Assembly (NCBI GenBank): GCA_026134085.1
Contig: JAOQIN010000012.1
Span: forward strand, 1 to 42,754
DNA: 42,754 bases
Origin: Candidatus Methanoxibalbensis ujae
Lineage (GTDB): Archaea > Halobacteriota > Syntropharchaeia > Alkanophagales > Methanospirareceae
Direction of reading: 5' to 3'
Numbering within the stretch: the stretch's first letter is position 1; the number at the start of each line of letters is the position of its first letter. The position numbers and the translations under genes were made by a program. This document shows positions 28,879 to 38,300 of this stretch, one piece after another. Under the pieces are notes generated by a model, which worked only from the letters and a program-made list of their open reading frames with translations, was not told where the DNA came from and searched no databases.

Positions 28879-30816
28879 ATGAGCAGGTTATTTGAGGTCA
28901 AAAAGCGTGATTGTGCAGCTCGCATAGGTGAACTGACGCTGCGAGATCGCCGCTTGAAAACTCCTCTTATCATTGAGGCAGGAGCTCTCGTGAGAGATGG
29001 CATGGATCTGTTGAGCGCGTTGGCATGCAGTGATATGCGGATATTGCGGGATGATGAGGAACTGATGTCAGAAGATGAGGAGAGGGAGGTGCCGCGTGGC
29101 GCTGTTTTGCTGCCTGAGGAGCATCCATTATATGAGCGAAGAGATCTGAAGAATCTGCATGTTGATTTTTTCGTGCTCTCTCATTCTTCCCGCCTGTTGA
29201 AGAGCCCGAGGGAATTTGCAAGCATCGTGAAACTCCGGGAGCAGATATCACCGGATGTTGCACTGTGGGTTCCCGCAATTGCGACACCTGATAACATTGC
29301 GATACTCACATACATGGGTGTTGACATTGTTGACAATGTTGTCCCCGTGCTGAGGGGCTATGATGATGTCTTCATGCTTGAAGAGGGATGCGTGCGAATA
29401 GCCGAGATGGGGGATGAGCAGATTCCATGCAACTGCGAGGTCTGTGCATCCTGCGAATCTGTGGAGCAATTGAAAGAGATGGACAGGCGTGAGAGAGCGG
29501 ATCTGATAGCGAGGCACAATTCACTCGTTCTTCTCAGAGAATTGAGAAAAGTGCGAATGCACATAATATCGGGAGACCTGAGGGAGTATGTTGAGATGCG
29601 TGTGCGCTCATCCGCTTTTCTGACTGCTGTCCTGCGCATACTTGATAAGGACCATGAGTATTTTTTTGAGAGGAGGGCGCCCGTCGCGAGGAGAAATGTC
29701 ATGCTCGCGAACACAATGGAATCCCTGCGTCGTGTTGAGGTGAAGCGGTTCGCATCTCGTGTGATTGAGAGATACGAGCCTCCTCCTGAGAAAAAAGTGC
29801 TTCTCATAATTCCATGCGCCGCTCGCAAACCGTATTCTCTGTCAAAATCGCATGCACTCTTCAGGCGTGCGGTCGCGGGATTTAAGGCGCATGTCCACGA
29901 AATCATAATCACATCTCCCCTCGGCATCGTGCCTCGTGAAATTGAAATTGCATATCCGGCAGCATTTTACGATATTCCAGTGACAGGATACTGGGATGCT
30001 GAGGAGCGTGCGTGGGTCAGTTCATGTTTGCGCGCATATCTTGAGCACAATATCCACAAATACAACGCAATATTCGTCCATCTTGAAGGAGAATGCGCGG
30101 AAATATGCAGAGATGTCGCTGCTGATGGAGGATATGATATGATATTCACCTGCAGAAATGGTGAAAAAGCTGTGTCTAAGAGCGCTCTGCGGAGATTGAG
30201 AGATGAGATCTCAAAATTCTGCATCTCTGAGGGGCTTGAAAGAGATGAAGATGATCGTGCGCTCAGCAATGTCATAAAGGCGCTTGCAGACTTTCAGTTC
30301 GGAAGGGGAGCAGGTGAGAAGCTGACAGGTGGCGCTGTGGTGCGTGGAAAATATCCGAGACTGACGCTGTATGAATCATCATGTGCTCATGAAAAAACAG
30401 ATGCAGAAGACGCAAAGGCGAGCGAATGTGGCAGTGTGCATCGTGACGGAAACTGCGATGAAGGATGCGTGCTTGCGAGGATATCACCGGAATACGGAAT
30501 GCTCTCAATCACAACAAGAGGTGCGAGAAAGTTGCGGGAGGCGATAGGCGATGCGTATTTCGTGCTGACGGATGATTTTGTGCCCGGAAACACGATATTC
30601 GCGGGCGGTGTGCTGCACGCAGACGAGAAAATACGCGTGAACGATTATGTCATATTCTCAAGCAGAAATGAAAGCGTTTTCGGCGTGGGAAGAGCGAAGA
30701 TGAGCGGATGGGAGATGATTGAATCCGTGAGAGGTGTCGCAGTTCAGGTTAGAGAATTTGAATGTCATCGTGACGACATCAACAGCAGCCGGCGCTTGCG
30801 GCAGAGCACAGCGTGA
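28879..30816 (+). CDS. arcS: Archaeosine synthase ArcS (TgtA2)
   Basis: About 645 residues. ArcS modifies preQ0 at position 15 of archaeal tRNA on the way to archaeosine (in current models it attaches lysine, and the radical-SAM partner RaSEA completes the reaction). Seen: a TGT-like N-terminal region (TPLIIEAGALV ... VALWVPAIATPDNIAILTYM), a CNCEVCASC cluster at a position like the tgt zinc site, the ArcS hallmark PCAARKPYSLSKSH at about residues 312-325, SPLGIVPREIE, and a C-terminal PUA domain (VLARISPEYGMLSITTRGA ... VNDYVIF). ATG 28879 is chosen over GTG 28870 by sequence type. Last gene of the gatE-nudix-arcS unit; together with truA, cbf5 and rnp3 it makes the window rich in tRNA maturation genes. 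Confidence 0.9.
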   Translation: MSRLFEVKKRDCAARIGELTLRDRRLKTPLIIEAGALVRDGMDLLSALACSDMRILRDDEELMSEDEEREVPRGAVLLPEEHPLYERRDLKNLHVDFFVLSHSSRLLKSPREFASIVKLREQISPDVALWVPAIATPDNIAILTYMGVDIVDNVVPVLRGYDDVFMLEEGCVRIAEMGDEQIPCNCEVCASCESVEQLKEMDRRERADLIARHNSLVLLRELRKVRMHIISGDLREYVEMRVRSSAFLTAVLRILDKDHEYFFERRAPVARRNVMLANTMESLRRVEVKRFASRVIERYEPPPEKKVLLIIPCAARKPYSLSKSHALFRRAVAGFKAHVHEIIITSPLGIVPREIEIAYPAAFYDIPVTGYWDAEERAWVSSCLRAYLEHNIHKYNAIFVHLEGECAEICRDVAADGGYDMIFTCRNGEKAVSKSALRRLRDEISKFCISEGLERDEDDRALSNVIKALADFQFGRGAGEKLTGGAVVRGKYPRLTLYESSCAHEKTDAEDAKASECGSVHRDGNCDEGCVLARISPEYGMLSITTRGARKLREAIGDAYFVLTDDFVPGNTIFAGGVLHADEKIRVNDYVIFSSRNESVFGVGRAKMSGWEMIESVRGVAVQVREFECHRDDINSSRRLRQSTA

Positions 30817-31330
30817 CGCAGTGGTGATGTGACAACTGAGCGCTTTCAAATTGCTGCCGGCAGGTCTTGCTATCACTCCCCAGTTTCGTCAATATGGTAT
30901 TCTGCAGTTATCGCGCAGTTGCAGTTATCGCGCAGAGGAAAGCATCGTATTCCTGCTTGAAGCGTTTGTTATTTTGTGGTATTGTAATATTCGCCCGGAA
31001 GCACTTCAACTTCACATTTTCTCATTATGAGTGATGAGATGCGCATGCCACGCATTGAAAGCTGCCGCATGAATGTGAGAGGTAACACGGGACATATGCG
31101 CATCACCGCGATATCGCAATCTCTGAAAGGAGCTCCTGTGAGAGTCTATACCCACCACACGCTATACTCACCACACGCGGATTATGCGCAATATTCAGTT
31201 CATCTGTGCGAACTGAGTGAAATGATATGAGATATATCACAATCATATATGCAAATCCCTGTGATGTTTCGAGGAGAACCCGCAAGTCTGTTCCGATAAC
31301 ACTCTTTTCATCTCAGATGTTATATAAGCT
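30817..31330. other. Intergenic region with a 17-bp tandem repeat
   Basis: GCAGTTATCGCGCAGTT is duplicated at 30904-30935. On the minus strand a decayed short frame can be read (MRKCEVEVLPGEYYNTTK, a stop, then after about 25 codons ITAEYHIDETGE and stop, 31029-30887), possibly a dead small gene. The plus frame at 31027-31230 has no ribosome binding site or family. This is the junction between core genes and the accessory island. Confidence 0.35.
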
Positions 31331-31343
31331 CAGATATCATTCC

Positions 31344-31416
31344 GAGCGTATCTGAAGTCCCCCGAAGAGGAATTTGGGCGGAGGCGGTAGCAGAAGCCAG
31401 ATACGCTCTGTTAGGC
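31344..31416 (-). repeat. attC-like site 1 (left end, one outer box lost)
   Basis: An imperfect palindrome with perfect 11-bp arms GAGCGTATCTG (31344-31354) and CAGATACGCTC (31398-31408). The outer box on the right is GTTAGGC (31410-31416); read on the minus strand it is GCCTAAC, the inverse-core type RYYYAAC, 13 nt after the stop of the membrane-protein gene. The opposite core box at the left is missing (TATCATTCC), so the site seems truncated, as expected for the outermost site of a decayed array. Confidence 0.6.
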
Positions 31417-31429
31417 GACGTCGCAATGC

Positions 31430-31941
31430 TCATATAACCTCTATTCCTCCTATTTTATATTTAACTACGTATATTGCAAGAAAAACACCGATGAAGAAAT
31501 ACGAAATCCATTCATCTCGAAGCAATCGGGCATAACAGCTCATCTGAAGTTGCTTGGGTTTATCCCCGATTTTTATTTCAATCTTTTTTCCATCTCTGAA
31601 ATCACCTCCCCGAGAAATAGTCTTAACAGAGTTTCGCAAAAAGTTTTCTTCTAGTTCACGAGCTGACAATATCCAATAGCGGTGATTATTAAAACCACAC
31701 TTCGCCAGTAGAAACCACAATCCACACAAGATGATTCCAACAATAGGCATCCCTAGAACACCTTTAAACAATTCGATGTGCTCATGGTTAAGCTGGTTGT
31801 TGCAAGGATAATGCTGTTGGCCACTATTAGGGTATTAAACTTTGACCATAGCAATTCACCTTCATATATCCATAGACTTACAGCTACCTGGTAACCAATT
31901 CTTGCATTATCTATTTCTGGCTGATTTACAGACTCTTTCAT
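31430..31941 (-). pseudogene. Cassette gene A: two-helix membrane protein, frameshifted
   Basis: The first frame (from ATG 31941, AAGGT upstream) reads RIGYQVAVSLWIYEGELLWS, KFNTLIVANSIILATTSLTM and then stops. The second frame continues KGVLGMPIVGIILCGLWFLL ... YWILSARELEENFLRNS ... SYFFIGVFLAIYVVKY to 31430. One missing base near 31773 would join them. The composite, about 169 residues with membrane helices around residues 40-55, 65-80 and 148-163, resembles a small membrane family common in bacterial and archaeal accessory DNA; I do not know its proven role. It is flanked by attC-like sites on both sides, with 14 nt from stop to the next site and 46 nt from the previous core box to its ATG. 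Confidence 0.6.
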
Positions 31942-31980
31942 TTTACCTTTCCCATATTCTTATTCTCTTCATGCGATGTC

Positions 31981-32065
31981 GCCTAACGTTCTGCGGGTAT
32001 CTAAAGTCGCCGAAGGCGATTTGGGTGAGGGCTGAAAGCCCGAACCAGATACCCGCTTGTTGTGC
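31981..32065 (-). repeat. attC-like site 2 (between cassettes A and B)
   Basis: Outer box GCCTAAC (31981-31987) and inner arm GCGGGTATCT (31993-32002) face inner arm AGATACCCGC (32047-32056, perfect complement) and outer box GTTGTGC (32059-32065, two changes from GTTAGGC). The flanks GTC and GAC extend the pairing. Two small hairpins lie inside the loop, CGCC-GAA-GGCG and GGGCT-GAA-AGCCC. Unequal unpaired gaps between outer and inner arms (5 versus 2 nt) resemble the extrahelical bases of attC. It starts 12 nt after the nuclease gene stop. Confidence 0.65.
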
Positions 32066-32077
32066 GACGTGCCTATA

Positions 32078-33010
32078 CTACCGTTCCCTCCATTCATTGT
32101 CTATTAAAGTTTGGTTTAAGTATTCTTTTTTACGAATTATTTTTCTAAAAGGTGCTAAAGTAAAAGCGTTTCCCAACGCTATTTTCTTATATAATAAGTA
32201 CACAAGTGAACCTATAGGAAAAAATAAATGTGATGTCTGAATACTATCAAAACTCTTTGCCACAAAAATTCCATATATTTCTTTATTTTTGTATTTATTT
32301 TTTGCATCTTCAATATATTGGTTAAGTTTTCTTCTGTCCTCTGCGCTTGGAACAAAATCATGAGAATTTTTGCAGTCATAAACCAGTATAATGTCCTCGT
32401 CAAGCTCAATCTCACCATCTGGATATTCTCCAACAACTTTATGTCCAAACTGTGTAACTTTAAACCCCAATGCCTTAAATAACTCAGCAACTCTGTCTTC
32501 AAATTCTTCATTACCTAGATCTCTATCGATTAATTCCAAAAAGCGCACACCTACGTAATCTCTCCAACTCTTAGCAGGTTTTTCAGCTGTAATCAACTCC
32601 ATCCATTCTTGTGGCGGCTCTTCCCCCAAAATTTTTAAAATCTTTAATAAATCTTCACTTTTTATTGTTGAAAATAGTAGTAGTGAAGGTAACTGTTCTA
32701 AAAGTCTTTTACTGCTCGTCTCTGAAGCTTTAATAGGATCGAAATTGAAATAAGGTTGTCCGGTATTTCTATCATATTTCATCTTTTTAATTTTTAAATA
32801 TACAAATTTTTTATCTCTGTGATCTATATCCCTACCTTTTATCCTCTGTTTAATATAAACTCCCAAACCGGCTAAAGGACAATTTGAAGCTAAAGTCTTC
32901 CACTCCGGCAGGTCAGTATATCGTCTTTTGGGATACGGAGCTTCTTTTGAAGTCTCCCAGTAATCCGGACTCCATGCTGTGCAGAGGATTATTACTCTGT
33001 CTTTATCCAT
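32078..33010 (-). CDS. Cassette gene B: PD-(D/E)XK-type nuclease-like protein
   Basis: 310 residues. The C-terminal part (about 170-250) shows the restriction-endonuclease-like pattern FEDRVAELFKALGFKVTQFG, then YPDGEIELDEDIILVYDCKNS: Glu in helix 1, PD, and D-x-K on the next strand. The N-terminal half (VIILCTAWSPDYWETSKEA ... WKTLASNCPLAGLG) is not recognised. A restriction or phage-defence nuclease is the best guess; a DNA-repair nuclease is possible. GAGGGGTG lies 5 nt before ATG 33010. It is an intact single gene between two attC-like sites, AT-richer in codon use than the core genes, suggesting horizontal arrival. Confidence 0.65.
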   Translation of the reverse strand: MDKDRVIILCTAWSPDYWETSKEAPYPKRRYTDLPEWKTLASNCPLAGLGVYIKQRIKGRDIDHRDKKFVYLKIKKMKYDRNTGQPYFNFDPIKASETSSKRLLEQLPSLLLFSTIKSEDLLKILKILGEEPPQEWMELITAEKPAKSWRDYVGVRFLELIDRDLGNEEFEDRVAELFKALGFKVTQFGHKVVGEYPDGEIELDEDIILVYDCKNSHDFVPSAEDRRKLNQYIEDAKNKYKNKEIYGIFVAKSFDSIQTSHLFFPIGSLVYLLYKKIALGNAFTLAPFRKIIRKKEYLNQTLIDNEWRER

Positions 33011-33042
33011 CTTAACACCCCTCTCCTATTTACTTGCATGTC

Positions 33043-33123
33043 GCCTAACGGTTTGGGCATATCCGAAGTTCCGAGCGAGGAATCTGGACAAGCAAAGAGA
33101 AGTCGGATATACACCTGTTAGGC
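33043..33123 (-). repeat. attC-like site 3 (most complete copy)
   Basis: Both outer boxes are perfect: GCCTAAC (33043-33049) and GTTAGGC (33117-33123). Inner arms GCATATCCGA (33057-33066) and TCGGATATAC (33103-33112) pair with one mismatch; unpaired gaps are 7 and 4 nt. A small hairpin TTCC-GAGCGA-GGAA sits in the loop. In minus-strand orientation the core box G^TTRRRY precedes cassette B, and ATG 33010 follows 32 nt later. A second weak hairpin, CCCGA ... TCGGG (33136-33168), lies between this site and the end of the CRISPR operon. Confidence 0.7.
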
Positions 33124-33191
33124 GTGGGCGATGATCCCGAAGTGAGCGAGAGCGAACGGAGAGTCGGGGGGTATGGCTTTTAGTTTTCATT

Positions 33192-34109
33192 TTAAACACA
33201 CTGCATCCTCCCATCGTGCAATATTTTCACGAATTGATTGTGGAGGATTTTAGTTCCCGGTGAAAGATAATATTCTGGCTTTGATATCACCTTACCTGGC
33301 TTATCAGATGCCTTTCCACAATTTTGAGGGTCAAAATATCCTCTTCCGGCTAAAAGTTCTATATCTCCTTTAAAGTTTATATTTTTATCATATTTCAAAT
33401 GGAAGACTATATGTTCATTCGACTTTATTTCTATTTTTTCAGGATTTTTCCACTTAAAAGGAGCAAGATTTGAAGATTCTACTCTGTTAATCGAATCAAG
33501 CAAAACATGCCCAAAGCCATACTTTGATTCTCCACCAAGAATAAGTTCTTGAATTATGTTAAAGTTTTCAATAAAGATTCCCTTATCATTTATAATAACC
33601 TTTTTATCCTCTATTTTTGCATTTTCCTTGATCCAAATGCATCCTGCGATTTTCACATCCTTTAAATCTCCAGTTTCATCCTTAAATCTGTTATTTATGA
33701 ATTCAATTTCATGCAAGCTTTCATCTTTCGCAGTTCCATTGCTGTCTATCGCTGTTGAAATAAGACTTCCTATGAATCTACGCTCAAATTCTGATTTAGT
33801 TATTTCTTCCTTATTATTTCCGTATTTAAGTCCTTCATCTGTATAACGAGGAAAATATATCGTTCTTCCATCATAAAGATAGAAATATGATAATCTAAAA
33901 TTCTCTATAACTTGCCTGCCTATTCTCTTGTAATCGTCTGCCTTAGGTTTTTCGCATAAATACTCTGTTACCCTCTTTGTTATAGCACCCCACAGGTTTC
34001 TTCCGGGAACATAATAGCGAGTGGGTGAAACAACAGAACCTTTGAAAGGTATATATCCTATATGGAGAGGGCTTTTCAACTTAAATACAACATCAACTTT
34101 TTTCCACAT
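33192..34109 (-). CDS. Type III CRISPR RAMP protein (last gene of the effector operon)
   Basis: About 305 residues. VVFKLKSPLHIGYIPFKGSV opens the typical RAMP strand-plus-loop, YVPGRNLWGAITKRVTEYL parallels the (P)GssLkGaiR helix of Cas7/Cas5 proteins, and GGESKYGFGHVLL is the glycine-rich RAMP loop. It should be a backbone or capping subunit of the effector complex, bound to crRNA. Whether it takes the Cmr3/Cas5, Cmr6 or Csx10-like position cannot be decided by eye. ATG 34109 has AGGTGA upstream; an in-frame GTG at 34118 overlaps the previous gene. One nucleotide separates it from the cmr5-like stop. Confidence 0.7.
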   Translation of the reverse strand: MWKKVDVVFKLKSPLHIGYIPFKGSVVSPTRYYVPGRNLWGAITKRVTEYLCEKPKADDYKRIGRQVIENFRLSYFYLYDGRTIYFPRYTDEGLKYGNNKEEITKSEFERRFIGSLISTAIDSNGTAKDESLHEIEFINNRFKDETGDLKDVKIAGCIWIKENAKIEDKKVIINDKGIFIENFNIIQELILGGESKYGFGHVLLDSINRVESSNLAPFKWKNPEKIEIKSNEHIVFHLKYDKNINFKGDIELLAGRGYFDPQNCGKASDKPGKVISKPEYYLSPGTKILHNQFVKILHDGRMQCV

Positions 34110-34110
34110 C

Positions 34111-34476
34111 TTATTCACCTATTTTTGTGTGATATAGTGCATAGATTAATGTGCGTTCAAGGAGCTTCTTCACAAACAGTAATTTATCTATATCCTGGGC
34201 AATTTCCCTTAACTTCTCACAAAACTTACTGAAATCCTCAGGAAAATCACTCGAATTAGTCAGAAGATATTTTCTTATCTCTGATTCATTTAACAATCTA
34301 ATAAGAATTTTTCTTATGTTCTTCCCTTCCTTGCTTTCAAGCCAGAGAAACATTGCATAAACGCCATCTTCCTGTAAAACTCCAAGAGCCTTTCTTAGAT
34401 TATTTTCAAGATTGGAATCACTGATTTTACTTATCTCCTGAGCGTACTTTATACATTCGTAATCAAGATTGAGCAT
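34111..34476 (-). CDS. cmr5: Cmr5-like small subunit (Cas11)
   Basis: 121 residues, all-helical by composition (NLDYECIKYAQEISKISDSN ... YAMFLWLESKEGKNIRKILI ... LERTLIYALYHTKIGE). Small helical Cas11/Cmr5 subunits line the belly of type III complexes and contact the target RNA. The reading YAxExI at the N-terminus and the AMFLWLxSK block are Cmr5-like. Position right after cmr4 supports the call. ATG 34476 with GGAGGTGA 6 nt upstream is the start; that ribosome binding site lies within the end of cmr4, so the genes are coupled. Confidence 0.7.
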   Translation of the reverse strand: MLNLDYECIKYAQEISKISDSNLENNLRKALGVLQEDGVYAMFLWLESKEGKNIRKILIRLLNESEIRKYLLTNSSDFPEDFSKFCEKLREIAQDIDKLLFVKKLLERTLIYALYHTKIGE

Positions 34477-35383
34477 TAGTTTCACCTCCTTGAGATTTTA
34501 CTTTTTGTTCTATAGCCAGCTCAATTCTACCAAAACCTCTTGTTCCCATCCCACCTATACCAAGAAGTTTAAAGTATGGTGAAACTGCATTTATTATTTT
34601 ATTAACATCTACGCTCCCATCTCTGTGCTTATCTACACCGATTTCAAATCCGAACACTGTTCCCCGTGGTATTGCTTCGTAGGTGAATAACTTTCCCGCT
34701 TCGGCTGTTCCTGTATCTGAATCTATTTTTACAGAGGTTCTTACTTCAAGATTGTCATTTACTATGTGAGAAAAGAGCTTCTCTGACACGAGAACAATTC
34801 TTTTCACCCATTTATCTATTTCTGAGGGCAGAACTACCTCTTTTCCGTTTTCAGCTTTCTCAACTTTAAGCAATAACCAGCTAAGATTTAGGGGTTTGTC
34901 AGTGTTTATCCCTTTAATTGCATATGCTTCATTGTCAATTTCATCCGGAATCGCTATTTTTTCTCCATTTTTATCTTTTATTTCCCCAAACCAGTACTCA
35001 ATCAGTTCTTTCGTTGTAATCCACACAGTCCCCTGAATTGACGAAACTGGAAAGAAAACTATCTGTCCATCGTAGAATCGCAAAATGCCTTTTTTTGTTT
35101 CGTCGCCAAAAACCAACTTAGCCTTCTCTTCCGCACATTTCTTTTTTTCTTCTTCGTTACTCTTACTTTTACATTCATTATCATTTTCCATCAGATATAC
35201 CGTATAAAACGCCCTTACAACACCTGCAATTGAAGTTCCCGGTACTTTCGGCACATCTGTCGCTGGGTCTCTCACAATCGTATTATCCACTCTTCCAAGT
35301 CTATACCCTCCGGCCCCTATATGTACTGGGTCGAGAGCTCTTGTATAAACCCTTTTTATTCCCGCATCTTCATTCATATTCAT
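34463..35383 (-). CDS. cmr4: Cmr4, type III backbone RAMP and target-RNA nuclease
   Basis: About 306 residues. The N-terminus TRALDPVHIGAGGYRLGRVD followed by NTIVRDPATDVPKVPGTSIAG is the Cmr4 signature; the Asp at about residue 33 sits in the loop that in characterised Cmr4/Csm3 proteins cuts target RNA at 6-nt steps, so slicing is probably retained. IVFFPVSSIQGTVWITT is another Cmr4 hallmark, and GIGGMGTRGFGRIEL is the glycine-rich loop. An acidic insertion (ECKSKSNEEEKKKCAEEKAK) lies at about residues 72-91. The start is uncertain among TTG 35386, ATG 35383 and ATG 35377 (GGGGG upstream); it overlaps the 3' end of csx11. Confidence 0.88.
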   Translation of the reverse strand: MNMNEDAGIKRVYTRALDPVHIGAGGYRLGRVDNTIVRDPATDVPKVPGTSIAGVVRAFYTVYLMENDNECKSKSNEEEKKKCAEEKAKLVFGDETKKGILRFYDGQIVFFPVSSIQGTVWITTKELIEYWFGEIKDKNGEKIAIPDEIDNEAYAIKGINTDKPLNLSWLLLKVEKAENGKEVVLPSEIDKWVKRIVLVSEKLFSHIVNDNLEVRTSVKIDSDTGTAEAGKLFTYEAIPRGTVFGFEIGVDKHRDGSVDVNKIINAVSPYFKLLGIGGMGTRGFGRIELAIEQKVKSQGGETNAQS

Positions 35384-38300
35384 CAACCCCCTTAACTTTT
35401 ATTATATGTCCGAAAAGAATCATGGTATCAAGTAAAAGTCCATTAATGGCAGAACATACAAGGAAAGACTTAGTTTCGTCTCTTGGTCCATTCCATTTAC
35501 CGCCAAAAGCATCTTTTAAGGTAGCCTCTGCGAATTCTCTAAATATATTTTGTCTATTTTCATCTTCGACACTTCTCCATTCCCTTAATTTTGAAGTAAG
35601 CATTTCTTCAATGAAATTTATCTGTGAGCTTGGGAGATTTGACAATACATCCCACAACTCCAGTATTTCAGAAATTTGGTAGAAATAGTAAGGTCTCCCT
35701 GTAAATAGTTTGTAGTCCTCGCACCCTCTCCTTCCACCTTTATAATATATGCTGTATCTATCAGTCGTTCCTAAAAGCAAATCAAAGTCAAAATATCCCA
35801 GATAGAGGTAGAAGACTTTCCCTTTGGAGATAGAAGATAAATCATCAAGAGAGTATTTTCCGTCTTCTTCTATTGGTTTTGTCGGATAAAAACCATAGTA
35901 TTTGTCATTTCTCATTCCGTTCACGTTCCACCATGGGGTTATTGGCATCTGTTTTTTAAATCCCTCCCCTTCAAGCATTCTGTTTTCTGCATCGAGGAGA
36001 ATATAGAGCGGAAATTTCCTTTTTGCCACGAGTAGTTTAGCGTTCAATGGTAGTTTTCCCAACACTTTCTCAAACCTCTCATTGTAGAGTTTTGTAATCA
36101 ATTCTATAACTTTCATGGAATCCAAAGCTGGAACCATTAAGCGAAGTGATAGCGGAGATTTGTTGATTTCTATTAGGGGGTAGTATTCTTCTGTTTCTAT
36201 ACTATTCTCATCAGGTTTTAATTTCTCATCATAACTTAACTGTAATAAATTTTTATCTGGATCATCCTCCAGAGCAAGATGTTTGAATCCATGTTTTAAT
36301 GCCTCTTTAACAGCTTCTTCCCCTATTTTGTTGTTAAATTTGAATTTTCCAAGAGATTCTATTGTATAGAATTCTCCGTTCTCATTGTGAAAAACGAGGA
36401 GTTTTTGGGGTTCTAAATTATCTATTTGGATTATGTAAGGTGTACACTTCTCTATTCTCCTTCCCTGCTTTAGTTTGGATTTTAAGTCGGTATAATTCAC
36501 AGAAAACTTTATTCTTTTCCATTTGGTGCCATAAATCTTATCCTTTATCTTTTCAATTACTAGATCAAAGAATTCTTCTGTTTCTTGCCATATTCTGTAT
36601 AATCGGGCAGGAGACGGGTTTTGTGTAAAAAGATAAGTTGCTAGATTTTCTTTAGTTAAGCTACTAATTTCTATCCTCTCTTTGATGTTAGTTAAATGTT
36701 TTTCAAGAGTGTTTTTATCCAATCCAATGTTTTCCTCGAAAAATGTATCTAATATTTTTGCAGCAATTTCTCTATCATTATCTTTTACTTTGAAAAATAT
36801 GTCTAAAACTTTATAGATCATTCTCTTTTCAGGGATTAAAATAAATGTAAGTTGCTTTATTTTTTGCTCTAATTCTTTCTTTTCTTTGATCTTCTCGTTT
36901 ATTCTGGCTTTAACCTTGCTGGGATCTTTTGCTTTTTTCATATTCTCAATAGCCTTTTCTAAACTTTCAATCTGTTTTTTTATTTTTTCTTTTAATACAT
37001 CTTGTATTTTGGACAAATTCTCTTTTTCCTTATCCAACCAGTCCTCAAAGCTCTGCGAATAAATAGTTCCAATCATCGTTCCATCAAGCCACTTATCAAG
37101 ATAAAAATTCAGGGAAATCAGAGCGATTCTATTATTTTTATCTGCAGATTCGTCAATCCATATTGTATCTTGCCTGTTTGAAAGCCATTGCAATAGTCTT
37201 CCTTTTCTTCTTTCTTCACAAACATCACATCTTTCCTTTTTCGCATCCTTTGGCCTTATCCCGCAAATAGGACAGACATCTTGTCCTTCGGAAGGTGTGG
37301 CAATTTCAGGATTCTCAAAGGTCTCTACTTCCTTACCTTCAATAAACAGAGTTGGACTCATCTTTGGTATTTTTCTCTTTTCAGCTGCAAATTTTAATTC
37401 ATCAGCGATGATAGTAAGTGTCCCTGAGGCTTTGCTTAAGGTGAAAAACGGCCACAGTTCACTATCGCTTTCTTTATAAATTATTTTCAGCGCCTCTTTT
37501 GCACATTCTTTAGCAAGGTCTTTTGACTCATCAGCCAGATCGGGAAACGTGAAATAAATCCCATTTGTATCTTCATAAACTGCATCTCCTATGGGAATTT
37601 CATCCTCGAATTTCCTCTTTAATTTCTTTTTGATATTTTCAATAATCTCACTCCTTGCCTTAATTTCTGCAATCTTTCTTCCCTTGTTTATGAATTCTAC
37701 CCCATCCCAGCAGATACTAAATATACTCCATTTCAAATTATTAGGATCTGGAGATGCTCCACATATCATCTCCGCTAAAACGGTTTTAAACAGCGATGCT
37801 GTTGAATAGGAGTGATCCCACAGGGTGACATCGTTTGCGGGTATTCTCGTTTCTCCAAGGGTGTGAGAAAATACTGTTTTGAGGTTGTTTATTAGAGATT
37901 CTCTGAAACAACTTAAATCTATCGTTCCCGAGATGTAATTTTTAAATAATCCGATCAAGTTATCTTCTAAATCCTCAAACCTTTTTTGGAGGCAATTTAA
38001 ATCTATTTTCTCTTTTGGATATCCAAAAGGAGATGAGATAATTGTACTTTTTATAGACTGCTTTTTTCTCACTATTCCTTTATCGTCTGCGGAATCCTTT
38101 CGGTCACATCCTTGCAAAAATTTTACAATTTCATCATTTATGTTATAATTGTGATGTTCTGTAATAAGTTTGTAAACATCTGTAACTTTTCCATTTATTT
38201 TTATTTCAAGTTTGTTATGTTTAATAAATCTCACTAAATCGTATTTTAAAAAGCCATCGATTTTTGAGTGAGAAAATCTTTGGGGAATATTCTCAATAGA

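Noticed and set aside
31027-31230. A 67-codon plus-strand frame between arcS and the island
   Set aside because: No ribosome binding site, no recognisable domain, His/Arg-rich composition typical of non-coding sequence here.
31344-33123. Reading the palindromes as ends of an insertion sequence
   Set aside because: No transposase lies between them, the palindromes are complete within each site, and each follows one gene; a MITE origin is not fully excluded.
33124-33190. Intrinsic terminator at CCCGA...TCGGG after the type III operon
   Set aside because: The stem is only 5 bp with a 23-nt loop and no T-run on the transcript side.
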